Part shown: in pieces, positions 10,208 to 19,541 of the stretch
Layout: each line of letters begins with the position of its first letter
Position numbering within the stretch: the first letter of the stretch is position 1
Assembly: GCA_023251535.1 (NCBI GenBank)
Contig: JAHEYP010000001.1
Span: forward strand, 1-64,000
Direction: 5' to 3'
Source: Bacteroidota bacterium
GTDB lineage: Bacteria > Bacteroidota > Bacteroidia > AKYH767-A > OLB10
DNA: 64,000 nucleotides
Notes under the pieces: model-generated
What the model was told of the DNA's origin: nothing
Databases searched by the model: none
What the model saw: the letters and a program-made list of their open reading frames with translations, nothing else
Program-made: the position numbers and the translations under genes

Positions 10208-12268
10208 CTAATTCGCGACGATAATTTTAGTTGAGAACAATTTACCATCTGCATTTTTGATTTGTAAAAAGTAAAATCCATTGGGGATGTTATTGCAATT
10301 GAACTGCACTTTTTTGCCATTCAATTCGTGTTGAGATGTGATTAATTGTCCGATGTTGTTGTAGATAAAAAGGGTTCCGTGATTTAGTTCTTGATTTAGC
10401 TCTAAAACAGCGTCAGCAGCAATCGGATTCGGATAAACGTGAATTAATTGATCGAAAGCAAATTGATTTTCGGCGAGCGAAACAGTACTGCTATTTCCAC
10501 TTTCGAATAAAATAGATCCATTCTCGCCTGCCATCCAAATATGATTTGAATCAATATAACAAATTGATTTTATCACTCTGTTATAAGGAGCGCATTCATC
10601 GGGATTCCACGTATTTCCTCCGTCGGTAGTTTTAAATATTGAAGGTGCGAATCCTGTTACATATCCTGTTAAAGAATCTGTAAAAACAACTGCATTAAAC
10701 TCAAAAACATCTCCTGAAATATTTACCGCTTGTTGATTCCATGTTTGTCCACCGTCATTGGTATACAAAATCATTGAGCCCTCTCCTACTACCCAGCCTT
10801 CCAATGGAGAAATAAAATGAACATCATTTAGCGCATCTACAAATGCGACGTTCTGAACATTCCATGTTTGTCCCCCATCAATAGTTTTAATTATTATTCC
10901 GCTATCACCCACTGCCCATCCTTCATTTAAATTTACGAAATAAACAGCGTTTAACTTTTGAGTGACATTTGAAATGATGGTGGTCCAAGTATTGCCACCA
11001 TTAACAGTTTTTATTATAGTTCCACTATCGCCAACAGCCCAACCGAAAGAAGCATTCACAAAAAACACTTTACTCAAACTTTTGGTTGTGCCACTTGGAA
11101 CAACTTGCCATGATTGCCCAGCATTAACAGTATTCAATAATGTATCGGACATATTACCAACTATCCAAGCTTCAAGAGGGCTAATAGCAAAAACAGAATA
11201 TAATTCAGCGTGTGTAATAGCAGATTGATCAATCCAATTTGCTCCACCATTGGCAGTATGCAAAATAGTACCATTATTCCCAACTGACCATCCCGTTGAA
11301 ACATCGGCAAAATTAACACTATTAAGTGATTCATTGGTTACCGTTGGCAACGCATTTGTAGATAATGCTCCAGCATTATTTGTTGTAAAAAGATTATCTC
11401 CGGCTATAAAACCATTCAACGAATCGGAGCAATAAATTAATTCACCCTTTACGGAATGCACTAGCCATGAAACACCGCCATCGGTAGTTGAAATCAGCGA
11501 TTCAAAAATGGGACTGATAGCCCAACCTGTCATTGTATCTATAAAATGGCAATCGGTTAAGAAAGGAAGCGTTGCACCGATGGCTGCTCTGCTCGATAAA
11601 TTTATTGTCCAGTTAGCTCCCGCATTGGTAGTATGAATTAATCCGCTAACGCCAGCCATCCATACTTCATTCGAGTCGATGATATTAATCGATAGAATAT
11701 TTTCGGAAACACCACTCACCTGGCTTGTCCAATTCACACCCCCATCGGTGGTATATTTCACGCCTCCAAAAGGTGTAATTTGCCAGCCTTTTCGTGGATT
11801 AGCAAAGCTGAATAAAGAATTTACTGTTGCATTCTTTAATGTCCATGAAATTCCAGCATCATCGGTATAAAGTAATCCGCCCTCTGTACGCACCCATCCT
11901 TGCAAAGGAGAAATAAATTGAAATGCAGTTATTGAATTATAGGCCAAAACAGGAAAGCTCGTCCAGGAGTTGCCGCCATTAATCGAATGATATAAAGTAT
12001 TGCCTGCGATTGCCCATCCTTCAGAAGGCGAAACAAATTGAACGCGAGAAATATTTTCGCAAGTTCCCACATCCTGTTTGTTCCATGTTATTCCTCCATC
12101 GGTGGTATTTAACAATGTACCGACATCTCCTCCGGCCCATCCTAAAAAAGGAGAATAAAAGTGAAGCGCATGAAAACGCTCACCAGTTATAGTTGGATTT
12201 TGCCATTGAGATTGCGAATACGCCAATGAATTAACGAACAATAAAAATATTAGGTAAAATCTTTTCAT
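10208..12268 (-). CDS. T9SS cargo protein with many YCF48-like propeller repeats and type A sorting domain
   Basis: A 686-residue secreted protein. The signal peptide is residues 1-18 (MKRFYLIFLLFVNSLAYS). Nearly all of the mature chain is a repeated unit of about 40-45 residues with the consensus 'TTDGGxTWxxQ ... VxFxxxxxGWAVGDSGTIIKT', the Ycf48/Hcf136 photosystem-assembly-factor-like repeat that forms a beta propeller. The C-terminal sorting domain is recognisable as VYPNPIAADAVLEL, then GFYFLQIKNADGK and FSTKIIVAN. It is convergent with the U32 gene and has its own promoter region to the right. Substrate or ligand is unknown. Several other proteins in the window share the repeat type but are not close copies. 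Confidence 0.88.
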   Translation of the reverse strand: MKRFYLIFLLFVNSLAYSQSQWQNPTITGERFHALHFYSPFLGWAGGDVGTLLNTTDGGITWNKQDVGTCENISRVQFVSPSEGWAIAGNTLYHSINGGNSWTSFPVLAYNSITAFQFISPLQGWVRTEGGLLYTDDAGISWTLKNATVNSLFSFANPRKGWQITPFGGVKYTTDGGVNWTSQVSGVSENILSINIIDSNEVWMAGVSGLIHTTNAGANWTINLSSRAAIGATLPFLTDCHFIDTMTGWAISPIFESLISTTDGGVSWLVHSVKGELIYCSDSLNGFIAGDNLFTTNNAGALSTNALPTVTNESLNSVNFADVSTGWSVGNNGTILHTANGGANWIDQSAITHAELYSVFAISPLEAWIVGNMSDTLLNTVNAGQSWQVVPSGTTKSLSKVFFVNASFGWAVGDSGTIIKTVNGGNTWTTIISNVTQKLNAVYFVNLNEGWAVGDSGIIIKTIDGGQTWNVQNVAFVDALNDVHFISPLEGWVVGEGSMILYTNDGGQTWNQQAVNISGDVFEFNAVVFTDSLTGYVTGFAPSIFKTTDGGNTWNPDECAPYNRVIKSICYIDSNHIWMAGENGSILFESGNSSTVSLAENQFAFDQLIHVYPNPIAADAVLELNQELNHGTLFIYNNIGQLITSQHELNGKKVQFNCNNIPNGFYFLQIKNADGKLFSTKIIVAN

Positions 12269-12546
12269 AGAAGTTCAATATTTAAAATTAAAAAAGTTTG
12301 ATAACATTTCAGAAGATAAAAATAGGAAAGCCTTCATTACTATTACAAGCGTGATTAAATAATATCGGCCCATAATCGTGAAAAATGCAAATTCATGACA
12401 AATAATATTATCACGAAAGCGCAATTCTTCAAACAAGAAGGGTTGAAGTTGAATTTTTCATTTAACTCTACAACCATTCATTTCATTGGTAAAATTTAAG
12501 ATTACAATGTTTTTCTGTAATTTCAATCCTACAAATCAAAAACCAC

Positions 12547-12554
12547 TAACTTTA
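12547..12554 (+). promoter_or_regulatory. Possible -7 promoter box (TAACTTTA)
   Basis: One mismatch to TAnnTTTG, 13 bp before the ATG of the SDR gene at 12568. If used, the leader would be very short. Confidence 0.4.
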
Positions 12555-12567
12555 CAAAAAGCCCACT

Positions 12568-13368
12568 ATGAAAGATTTTAAAAACAAGAACATCCTCATT
12601 ACAGGTGGAGCTTCGGGCATAGGGAAATTGATGGCTCAAGAATTTTTAAAGCGAGGAGCAAGGGTAATTATTTGGGATATTGATGAAGCGAAACTGAATG
12701 CAGTAAAAGAGGATTTATCGGTTTTAGGAAATGTTGATGTATATAGAGTAAACATTGCAGATCAAGAAAACATAAAAGCAGCTTATGTTAATGTAATGAA
12801 TGATCATCATAAAGTGGATGTTTTAATCAACAATGCGGGAATTGTAGTAGGAAAATATTTCCATGAACATAGTGTAGATGAAATACGTTGCACAATGGAG
12901 ATCAATGCATATGCTCCGATGTTCATAACACATCTATTTCTTCAAGATATGCTCAAAATTAACTCGGGATATATCTGCAATATCTCATCATCCGCAGCAA
13001 TGATCTCTAATCCGAAAATGTCTGTTTACGCAGCCAGCAAATGGTCTGTTTTAGGATGGTCGGATAGTCTGCGGATTGAGATGAAAAAACTCAATAAAAA
13101 TATCGGAGTGAGCACGGTCACCCCTTACTACATCAACACTGGAATGTTTGACGGGGTAAAATCGTTAATCCCCATTTTAAAACCCGCAAAAGTTGTTGCA
13201 AAAATTATCAGAGGAATTGAAAACAACAAACCTATCATTAGCATGCCATGGAGTATACATTTTGTACGATTCTTTCAAGGGATATTCTCGGTAAGAATAT
13301 TTGATTGGTTTGTAGGCGATATACTTGGCATTTACAAAACAATGGATGAGTTTAAAGGAAGATCATAA
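12568..13368 (+). CDS. SDR-family oxidoreductase (retinol dehydrogenase/SDR16C-like)
   Basis: A 266-residue classical short-chain dehydrogenase/reductase. It has the cofactor motif TGGASGIG (12-19), acidic D37 in WDIDE favouring NAD(H), NNAG (88-91), catalytic Ser near 141 and Tyr154-x3-Lys158 (YAASK). The C-terminal region (KPIISMPWSIHFVRFFQGIF) resembles the membrane-associating tail of SDR16C/retinol dehydrogenase-like enzymes. It lies 9 bp upstream of an ALDH3-like gene, so the pair probably oxidises a hydrophobic alcohol to its acid by way of the aldehyde. The substrate is inferred only from the pairing. Confidence 0.83.
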   Translation: MKDFKNKNILITGGASGIGKLMAQEFLKRGARVIIWDIDEAKLNAVKEDLSVLGNVDVYRVNIADQENIKAAYVNVMNDHHKVDVLINNAGIVVGKYFHEHSVDEIRCTMEINAYAPMFITHLFLQDMLKINSGYICNISSSAAMISNPKMSVYAASKWSVLGWSDSLRIEMKKLNKNIGVSTVTPYYINTGMFDGVKSLIPILKPAKVVAKIIRGIENNKPIISMPWSIHFVRFFQGIFSVRIFDWFVGDILGIYKTMDEFKGRS

Positions 13369-13377
13369 TCAGCAAGT

Positions 13378-14754
13378 ATGAATCAGCACATCAACGACAT
13401 TATTGAATCGCAACGTGCACTTTTTCTAACCAATGCAACGAAGTCGATTGATTTTCGCATTGAGCAACTTCGAAAATTACGTTCGGCTATTCAAGCCAAT
13501 GAAAAAGCGATGTATGAGGCAATCGATAAAGATTTTAAAAAATCGGAATTCGACACCTACACTACAGAAATTGCAATTGTATATCAAGATATCGATGCGG
13601 CGATCAAACATATAAAGGAATGGGCATCTATTAAAAAAGTAAGCACCAATGCGGCCAACCTCCCTGCGAAAAGCTATATCGTTCCTGAGCCTTTAGGCAA
13701 CGCATTAGTGATTGGAGCATGGAATTACCCTTATCAACTATCGTTCGCGCCTGCTGTGGCAGCTATTGCAGCGGGATGCACTATTATTCTTAAACCAAGT
13801 GAACTTCCTACCAACACATCATCCATTATAAAAAAAATAGTATCCGAGAATTTTTCAACGGAATACTTTGCGGTTATTGAAGGAGGTGTTTCAGAAACTA
13901 GTTTACTGCTAAATCAAAAATTCGATAAAATATTTTTTACGGGAAGTGCAACAGTTGGAAAAATAGTTTATCGTGCAGCGGCAGAGCATTTAACTCCGGT
14001 AACGTTAGAATTAGGAGGAAAATGTCCTGGGATAATTGCTACCGACTGCAAAATCGACATCTCGGCCAAACGATTAGTTTGGGCAAAGTTTCTCAATGCG
14101 GGACAAACTTGTATTGCACCTGATTATTTAGTCGTTCACAAATCAATTAAAGATGTATTCATCAAGCAATTGATCAAAGAAATAGAAGCATCATCATTAA
14201 GCTTTTCAAATGGCAATTATGTCCAGATAATCAATGAACATCATTTTGATCGACTTACGAAATTGATTAACAAAGAAAACACTATTTACGGAGGAAATTT
14301 TAACAAATCGGAAAGATACATAGAGCCTACAATAGTTTCAGCAAAGGACTTTGACGCTGAAGTAATGAAAGAGGAAATCTTCGGACCAATACTTCCAATC
14401 CTAGAATATGAAAGCCTTGAAGAATTAATTTCAAAATTGAAAAAATTACCAAAACCTTTAGCTTGCTATGTATTTACAGAGAGCAACGATACAAAAACAA
14501 AAGTGTTAAACGAATTATCATTTGGTGGCGGAGGAGTTAACGAAGCTGTGATGCACATCAGCAATATTCAATTACCCTTTGGAGGAGTTGGAGCGAGTGG
14601 CATAGGTTCTTATCATGGAGAAGCAGGATTTAAAGCATTCACACATTACAAGAGCATCCTAGAAAAAACCACACTGTTAGAATTAAATTTGAAATACCAT
14701 CCACATACTGATTTTAAATTTAATCTTATTAAAAAAATCATGAAGTGGCAGTAA
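13378..14754 (+). CDS. Aldehyde dehydrogenase, ALDH3-like (fatty aldehyde type)
   Basis: A 458-residue NAD(P)-dependent aldehyde dehydrogenase of the short ALDH3/fatty-aldehyde class. Motifs are PLGNALVIGAWNYPYQLSFAP (oxyanion-hole Asn), the cofactor loop FFTGSATVGK, general-base Glu211 in LELGGKCPG, and catalytic Cys245 in NAGQTCIAPDY (codon 14110-14112). IFGPILPI and LPFGGVGASGIGSYHG are also family-typical. It is cotranscribed with the upstream SDR (9-bp gap) and ends at a strong bidirectional terminator. The likely role is converting a medium- or long-chain aldehyde to a carboxylate; specificity is inferred from family. Confidence 0.9.
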   Translation: MNQHINDIIESQRALFLTNATKSIDFRIEQLRKLRSAIQANEKAMYEAIDKDFKKSEFDTYTTEIAIVYQDIDAAIKHIKEWASIKKVSTNAANLPAKSYIVPEPLGNALVIGAWNYPYQLSFAPAVAAIAAGCTIILKPSELPTNTSSIIKKIVSENFSTEYFAVIEGGVSETSLLLNQKFDKIFFTGSATVGKIVYRAAAEHLTPVTLELGGKCPGIIATDCKIDISAKRLVWAKFLNAGQTCIAPDYLVVHKSIKDVFIKQLIKEIEASSLSFSNGNYVQIINEHHFDRLTKLINKENTIYGGNFNKSERYIEPTIVSAKDFDAEVMKEEIFGPILPILEYESLEELISKLKKLPKPLACYVFTESNDTKTKVLNELSFGGGGVNEAVMHISNIQLPFGGVGASGIGSYHGEAGFKAFTHYKSILEKTTLLELNLKYHPHTDFKFNLIKKIMKWQ

Positions 14755-14801
14755 GCTATAAAGAAATTGGTTAGATAATTCAAAAATTTACGAAAAACAA
14801 A

Positions 14802-14831
14802 AAGCGGTCGAGCATAAATACTCGACCGCTT
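14802..14831. terminator. Bidirectional terminator between convergent genes
   Basis: A perfect 11-bp stem (AAGCGGTCGAG / CTCGACCGCTT) with an 8-nt loop, between the ALDH gene and the convergent T9SS gene. The flanking A and T tracts are modest. Confidence 0.85.
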
Positions 14832-14859
14832 ATAATTATACTAAGAATCAGAACTTGAA

Positions 14860-16608
14860 CTATTCTTTTAGAAACTTCTTAGAGACCAAAGTGCCATTAT
14901 TATTCATAATCAAATGATATAAACCAGTAGTCAATTGATCAGTTGGAATTGATATTGGCAAAGTTAATTTATCAGAAGCAAATACAACTTTACCTGTTAA
15001 ATCAACAATTTCCAAACTTGTTAACTCAGAAATGTTTGAAGAGCTCAAATTGATTGTGTTAACACAAGGATTTGGATACAAATTCAAATCAAGGTCTGAA
15101 GTAAATTGATTGACACGTGACTCAAGATGCGAAGAAACTATTGAAGTAGGGGCATACTTCATTATGGTCATTGAACCATAAAAGCTCATTCCTATACTCA
15201 TTGTCCCTGCTACATATAATGTCTGAGAAGAAGGTATATACGTAGCCTTAACACCTTTAAAAGACTGAAAGCCCGAAACAGATCCTGAACTACGCAAATC
15301 CGACCAGCTTAATACACCAGCTGAAGTATACTTCAATACTAAGTGATTTGCTTCATTATAGGAAGGTGTTTGTATTCCTGTTGTACCAATAACATAAATG
15401 TTCTCATTGGGTGTAACTAACAAGGAAGAAACATAAGCACCTAAAGAACTAGTAGAGGAAGTTGTTGCTACTCCAGTATACGTTTTCGACCAGATAGAAG
15501 ATCCATCGGAAGGCAACAACTTTTTCAATACAATACTAGGCAAATTAACACTAGAAACAGTGGATTTGAAATTACCCGTAACATAAAGTGCTCCTGAATT
15601 AAAATACGAAATATCAATTCCCCAATCATCATTATTATCGACACCAGAAAAACGTTTCGACCATGCTTTTGTGCCATCGATACCATTGAATTTAGCAACT
15701 ACCCAATCATAATTAGTACCGTAAAAACCCCTACCCGTAACATAAATATCACCTGTGACACCATCATAAGACAATGCAGTACCGTAATCATCAGAAGCAG
15801 CAGAAAGATTCGCATCATGGTAGCGCGTCCATAAAGAAATTCCATTCCCCCAATACTTCAATACCACTAATCGATTACCTAAAGTTGTACTGTAAGCAGA
15901 ACCAGTAATATCACAAACCCCATTCGGCTCAACTTTCATAGCTTTTGCCACATCAGTAGCTATCCCGGTTGATGAGAAACTTTTCGTAAATAATGTAGCA
16001 AAGCTAGAATTGAACTTTATTAAAATAATATCGCTACCGGTAGCAACAGTAGAAGTATTCCCTAATACATAAATATTGTCGTACATATCCATTCCCATAT
16101 CTACAGGTACATCATTTACATTACCAATTCCATTGTAATATGTAGCGCCAATATAGTTCAAACTTGTATCAAGCTTAACCAAAACAATATCATGATCTGC
16201 TGCAGAAGTTGCATTATATACTCCATCAATTAAAGCATATACATAAGGGCCTTTAGTAATGACTTTTACTACTTTATCAAATCCATGTGTATTAGCGTAG
16301 TCATAATAGTAAGTATTTAGCAAGGTTCCACTTGGAGAATACTTCAACAAACAACCATCTGTTTCGCCATAACTTCCGCCAAGCGAATCAGGAGCTGTCC
16401 CGCCAACAATTGCACTTCCATTTTCGGTATAAGCAATATCAGTCGATGCTACATTCTGACTATACCCGGAAGGCCCTGGGCGGTTAAAGATATTTTGCCA
16501 AACAAATGGGCCTTGCGCAAAGGTTTGCAAATGAAGACAAAAAAATAAAACTAGTAAAGTGGTTGATTTCGTTTTCCGACTATTTCGGAAAAATAACGGT
16601 GTTTTCAT
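14860..16608 (-). CDS. T9SS cargo protein with SBBP-type propeller repeats and sorting domain
   Basis: A 582-residue secreted protein. The N-terminus is a basic region plus hydrophobic signal (STTLLVLFFCLHLQTFAQ, cleavage near residue 32). The body has repeats such as 'DIVLVKLDTSLNYIGATYYNG', 'GTALSYDGVTGDIYVTG' and 'VVAKFNGIDGTKAWSKRFSG', the style of SBBP beta-propeller proteins. The C-terminus is a type A sorting domain: LNLYPNPCVNTINLS, SLEIVDLTGKVVF, TGLYHLIMNNNG and VSKKFLKE. No enzymatic motif is visible. It shares a terminator with the convergent ALDH gene. Confidence 0.85.
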   Translation of the reverse strand: MKTPLFFRNSRKTKSTTLLVLFFCLHLQTFAQGPFVWQNIFNRPGPSGYSQNVASTDIAYTENGSAIVGGTAPDSLGGSYGETDGCLLKYSPSGTLLNTYYYDYANTHGFDKVVKVITKGPYVYALIDGVYNATSAADHDIVLVKLDTSLNYIGATYYNGIGNVNDVPVDMGMDMYDNIYVLGNTSTVATGSDIILIKFNSSFATLFTKSFSSTGIATDVAKAMKVEPNGVCDITGSAYSTTLGNRLVVLKYWGNGISLWTRYHDANLSAASDDYGTALSYDGVTGDIYVTGRGFYGTNYDWVVAKFNGIDGTKAWSKRFSGVDNNDDWGIDISYFNSGALYVTGNFKSTVSSVNLPSIVLKKLLPSDGSSIWSKTYTGVATTSSTSSLGAYVSSLLVTPNENIYVIGTTGIQTPSYNEANHLVLKYTSAGVLSWSDLRSSGSVSGFQSFKGVKATYIPSSQTLYVAGTMSIGMSFYGSMTIMKYAPTSIVSSHLESRVNQFTSDLDLNLYPNPCVNTINLSSSNISELTSLEIVDLTGKVVFASDKLTLPISIPTDQLTTGLYHLIMNNNGTLVSKKFLKE

Positions 16609-16805
16609 GATATAAATTGATTAGATTGAAACACTAAGATAGTATTTTTTCATAAAAAACAATTAATGACATATAATATTTTTATCTATAACATGCATAA
16701 ATATCCGAATCTATAAGCACAAAACGCTAGTATAAATCAATGTGCATTAATAAGAAACAATACATTACAATAATTACTAAAAAGGATGCACTTTGCAGAT
16801 TGCAA

Positions 16806-17243
16806 CTAGTTCCATTCTATCAACCGAACCAAACGATCAAAATTCTCTTCGTTTTTTGGAACAACGAAAGGCTTCATTTTATTACATAAATCGGGGGAGT
16901 CAAAAATCATGCGAAATGAAATTTCGGAGTGGGTTTCATCAATTGATTTAAATCCAACTTCCATATCAAAGAAAGGTTGCGACATTCTCTTCCACCTAAC
17001 TAATTCGAGTGGTTTTACCATTTCAAATACGGAAGAATTTTCGAAGTTACCTTTATCGGGTCCATGCATTGTAAGCAACCATTTCCCTCCAGGTTTTAAA
17101 TCGAATTCATGTATTGTATTTGTAAAACCCTCGGGGCCCCACCATATTTTCAATTGCTCTGGATTTACAAAAGCAGCATAAACATGCTCTAAAGGAGCAT
17201 TTATTAGTCGAGAGCTAAATATTTCACGATCATTATTATCCAT
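16806..17243 (-). CDS. SRPBCC/AHSA1-family protein
   Basis: A 145-residue START/Bet v1-like fold protein of the activator-of-Hsp90-ATPase-homologue-1 (AHSA1) type. The N-terminal ALEHVYAAFVNPEQLKIWWG pattern (here LINAPLEHVYAAFVNPEQ) and the GPEGFTN, FDLKPGGKW and MHGPDKGNF segments are characteristic. It has no signal peptide. It is first in a left-facing block of small accessory genes, 25 bp from the YdeI-like gene. Bacterial members bind small hydrophobic ligands or are uncharacterised; no specific role can be read. Confidence 0.85.
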   Translation of the reverse strand: MDNNDREIFSSRLINAPLEHVYAAFVNPEQLKIWWGPEGFTNTIHEFDLKPGGKWLLTMHGPDKGNFENSSVFEMVKPLELVRWKRMSQPFFDMEVGFKSIDETHSEISFRMIFDSPDLCNKMKPFVVPKNEENFDRLVRLIEWN

Positions 17244-17268
17244 GTTTAATTAATTTTTATAAAAGAAG

Positions 17269-17847
17269 TTAGTCATCTAATCCTTTCCCTTGAAGAATTT
17301 TCGGAAGGTATTTTGCAATTCTTGTTTCTCGAGTTTTCGATTGTTTAGCCGCTGAAAAATAAAGTAGATATCCTCTCTGTCTTCCAGGAGTTAGCGCTTT
17401 GAATGCAGCATTGACATCAGGCATTTCCTTCAATACCGCTTGAAACTCCTCCGGCATATTGAATTCTTCTGTTTTCTTGAATTCTACTTTTGCTCCAGAT
17501 TCTTCTAATTTAATTGCCTCTAGGATATAATCCTTGATGATTTTCTTTTGCTTTTTAATATTAGCCAATGAAGTAAATCGTAATTGCCGACGATCTTGGA
17601 CATTTGCTGTTTGTTGAATAAGGAGTCCAATTTCATCTTTCATCAATGAACCCTTCATAAACAATAATGCGCAATAGTCTTTAAAACCATGAATTAAGAC
17701 AACGTTGCTATTATTGAGGGTGTAACATGGGCAACCCCATTTTAACTCTTCTGCAAGTCCACATTCAAGCACAATGGCTCTAAGCGCATTGTATTCGTCT
17801 TGCCATTTTGTATCTTTCACAAAAAACCAATCGACTGAAGGATTCAT
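17269..17847 (-). CDS. YdeI/OmpD-associated family protein (DUF1801 plus OmdA-type C-terminus)
   Basis: A 192-residue cytoplasmic protein. The first half has the DUF1801 pattern (VDWFFVKDTKWQDEYNALR, LKWGCPCYTL, VVLIHGFKDYCALLFMKG). The second half is the YdeI/OmdA region (MPEEFQAVLKEMPDVNAAF, LTPGRQRGYLLYFSAAKQSKTRETRI). Family members are linked to stress or peptide resistance in a few bacteria, but the biochemical function is unknown. It sits between the AHSA1 gene and a second DUF1801 protein on the same strand. Confidence 0.85.
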   Translation of the reverse strand: MNPSVDWFFVKDTKWQDEYNALRAIVLECGLAEELKWGCPCYTLNNSNVVLIHGFKDYCALLFMKGSLMKDEIGLLIQQTANVQDRRQLRFTSLANIKKQKKIIKDYILEAIKLEESGAKVEFKKTEEFNMPEEFQAVLKEMPDVNAAFKALTPGRQRGYLLYFSAAKQSKTRETRIAKYLPKILQGKGLDD

Positions 17848-17906
17848 ATTACAATAGATTGAGATTAGATTCTTTAGTTTTAATTACTTGAATAGCTCTA
17901 AATCTA

Positions 17907-18341
17907 CTATTGCAATTTCCCTGACTCCTGAATTCCAAAACGAATAGCTTCTTCGAGCACATTTAAATCGATATCTTTCAATGCTTTGAATTTAATGCAA
18001 TAGCCAGTGACATTTGCTTTTCCGATATTGGCGCCATACGCATGAGCTAGATGCTTTTTATCTTCGATACCCATAATATAAACCGAGATACCTATTGTAT
18101 TTCCACTTAAGCCTATTTGGTAAAACTCTCGCGTTTTTCCATCAGCGTATTTAATTGTGTAATGACCATATCCAATATTAGGATTCGATACTACTTTTTC
18201 AGTACTATCCTTTCCATCTAAGTACCATAATTTACAGCCTGGCATGATATTAAGCATAAAATCATGCAATGTATTCATGTCGGATTGTTTTGCATCAGAT
18301 TGAGATGCAATATACCCATCAATTTGTTTTTTCGTATCCAT
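17907..18341 (-). CDS. DUF1801 domain-containing protein
   Basis: A 144-residue protein of the DUF1801 fold: MPGCKLWYLDGK, NPNIGYGHYTIKYADGKTREFYQIG, then AHAYGANIGKANVTGYCIKF and LEEAIRFGI. The frame is open to 18386, but the ATG at 18341 gives MDTKKQIDGYIASQ, the usual family start, and avoids overlapping the upstream reductase gene. Function unknown. It is part of the same left-facing block of small accessory enzymes. Confidence 0.8.
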   Translation of the reverse strand: MDTKKQIDGYIASQSDAKQSDMNTLHDFMLNIMPGCKLWYLDGKDSTEKVVSNPNIGYGHYTIKYADGKTREFYQIGLSGNTIGISVYIMGIEDKKHLAHAYGANIGKANVTGYCIKFKALKDIDLNVLEEAIRFGIQESGKLQ

Positions 18342-18382
18342 ATAGAGTGCCAAAGAATTAAATTTTAAACTGCTTAAAAAAA

Positions 18383-18931
18383 TCAATTTGTAGGTTGGTA
18401 ATAAAGCGCCACTGCTCCGCTAGAAAAAATTTTTGACTTAATAAGACAAAATTCTTTCCGCACAGTTATATCTTCAAACAAAGGTAATCCTCCGCCTGCT
18501 ATAACAGGATGAACACATATCTGTAATTCATCTATCAATTTCGCTTTCAAAAGTTGAATGATAAGACTTCTGCAACCGACCAATATATCACCTCCCGGTT
18601 GCTGCTTCAACTCCATTACAAACTCTTCAAGTGGTTTTGTTGCGAGCGTGGCACTCCCCCATCCTGAATCCCTCATCGTTCTCGAAAAAACTATTTTGGG
18701 GATTCTATCAATAGCTATTGCAAAATCATCCATCGATTTTTCTCCAGAAGGATGGTCAATCAAAGACTTCCAAAACAACATAAGCTGGTAAGTAATTCTT
18801 CCATAAAGAATCACACCCGCTCCATCTAAAACATCGGCAAAATGTTGATGTATTTCTTCGTCCGGGGTAACAGAAGTATGGTCACAATATCCATCGAGAG
18901 TCATGTTGATGGCGGCTCTAACTTTTCGCAT
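18383..18931 (-). CDS. Dihydrofolate reductase family protein (RibD C-terminal-like)
   Basis: A 182-residue NADPH-reductase-fold protein related to DHFR/RibD-C. The N-terminus KVRAAINMTLDGYCDHT, the segment LDGAGVILYGRITYQLM and the cofactor loop GGDILVGCRSLIIQLLKAKLIDELQICVHPVIAGGG are typical of the paralogous DHFR-like family common in accessory loci, not of folate-metabolic FolA. It starts the block of accessory genes that continues leftward. The substrate is unknown. Confidence 0.85.
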   Translation of the reverse strand: MRKVRAAINMTLDGYCDHTSVTPDEEIHQHFADVLDGAGVILYGRITYQLMLFWKSLIDHPSGEKSMDDFAIAIDRIPKIVFSRTMRDSGWGSATLATKPLEEFVMELKQQPGGDILVGCRSLIIQLLKAKLIDELQICVHPVIAGGGLPLFEDITVRKEFCLIKSKIFSSGAVALYYQPTN

Positions 18932-18969
18932 AATGAAAATAAAAGTATTTAAGTTGCAATAAATGTTGA

Positions 18970-19431
18970 TTATATTCTTTGGATTAATTTATCAATTCGT
19001 CGTTTATTTTCTTGCTGCAACAATGAAGGATATAAATTCATCAAAACATTAACCATCATAATTGTCATTCCAAAAATTAAATCAAATTTGATTGATTTTA
19101 TCACTGCTATAATAATCACGAAAACAAAGGCAATTAAATGATCAATTTCAGACTTTGTCATTTCGTTTCTTAAATTTACTAAATCAATTTTTTCAATTTT
19201 TCTGTCAATCTTAATCTTTTGATTGAAGAATTTAAAAAATGAATTTTTAACAATCCATTTAAAATAATTTAATCCAATGCTATTATTCAATTTGTCTGAT
19301 TCAATAAAATTTAGATTCGACAACCTGATACTGTAAAAATCAGTTTTACGAACGTATGTATTTACTATCATACCCAAAATCCAGGAAATGAAAGCAATAG
19401 AAATACTAAATGATATGTATTTTAAGTTCAT
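18970..19431 (-). CDS. Small membrane protein, possibly CrtO-like acyltransferase family
   Basis: A 153-residue protein with an N-terminal hydrophobic segment (residues 5-25) and two closely spaced ones (about 98-135). The end, NLYPSLLQQENKRRIDKLI, is reminiscent of the 'N-x-YPI-x2-QRYNR' signature of glycosyl-4,4'-diaponeurosporenoate acyltransferase-like proteins, and EIDHLIAF could be the E..H element. The match is weak and from memory, so treat it as an uncharacterised inner-membrane protein. It lies between the RibD-like reductase gene and a possible oxygenase, all on the minus strand. Confidence 0.55.
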   Translation of the reverse strand: MNLKYISFSISIAFISWILGMIVNTYVRKTDFYSIRLSNLNFIESDKLNNSIGLNYFKWIVKNSFFKFFNQKIKIDRKIEKIDLVNLRNEMTKSEIDHLIAFVFVIIIAVIKSIKFDLIFGMTIMMVNVLMNLYPSLLQQENKRRIDKLIQRI

Positions 19432-19541
19432 ACAAAGACAGTGTTGTTAATAGATTCACAAACAAACAAATTAATCCTTAAACAACCAAAATGAATATCC
19501 ATAAGAATTTCCGACGCAAGGGGCTATCCTTCTTTAATTAC

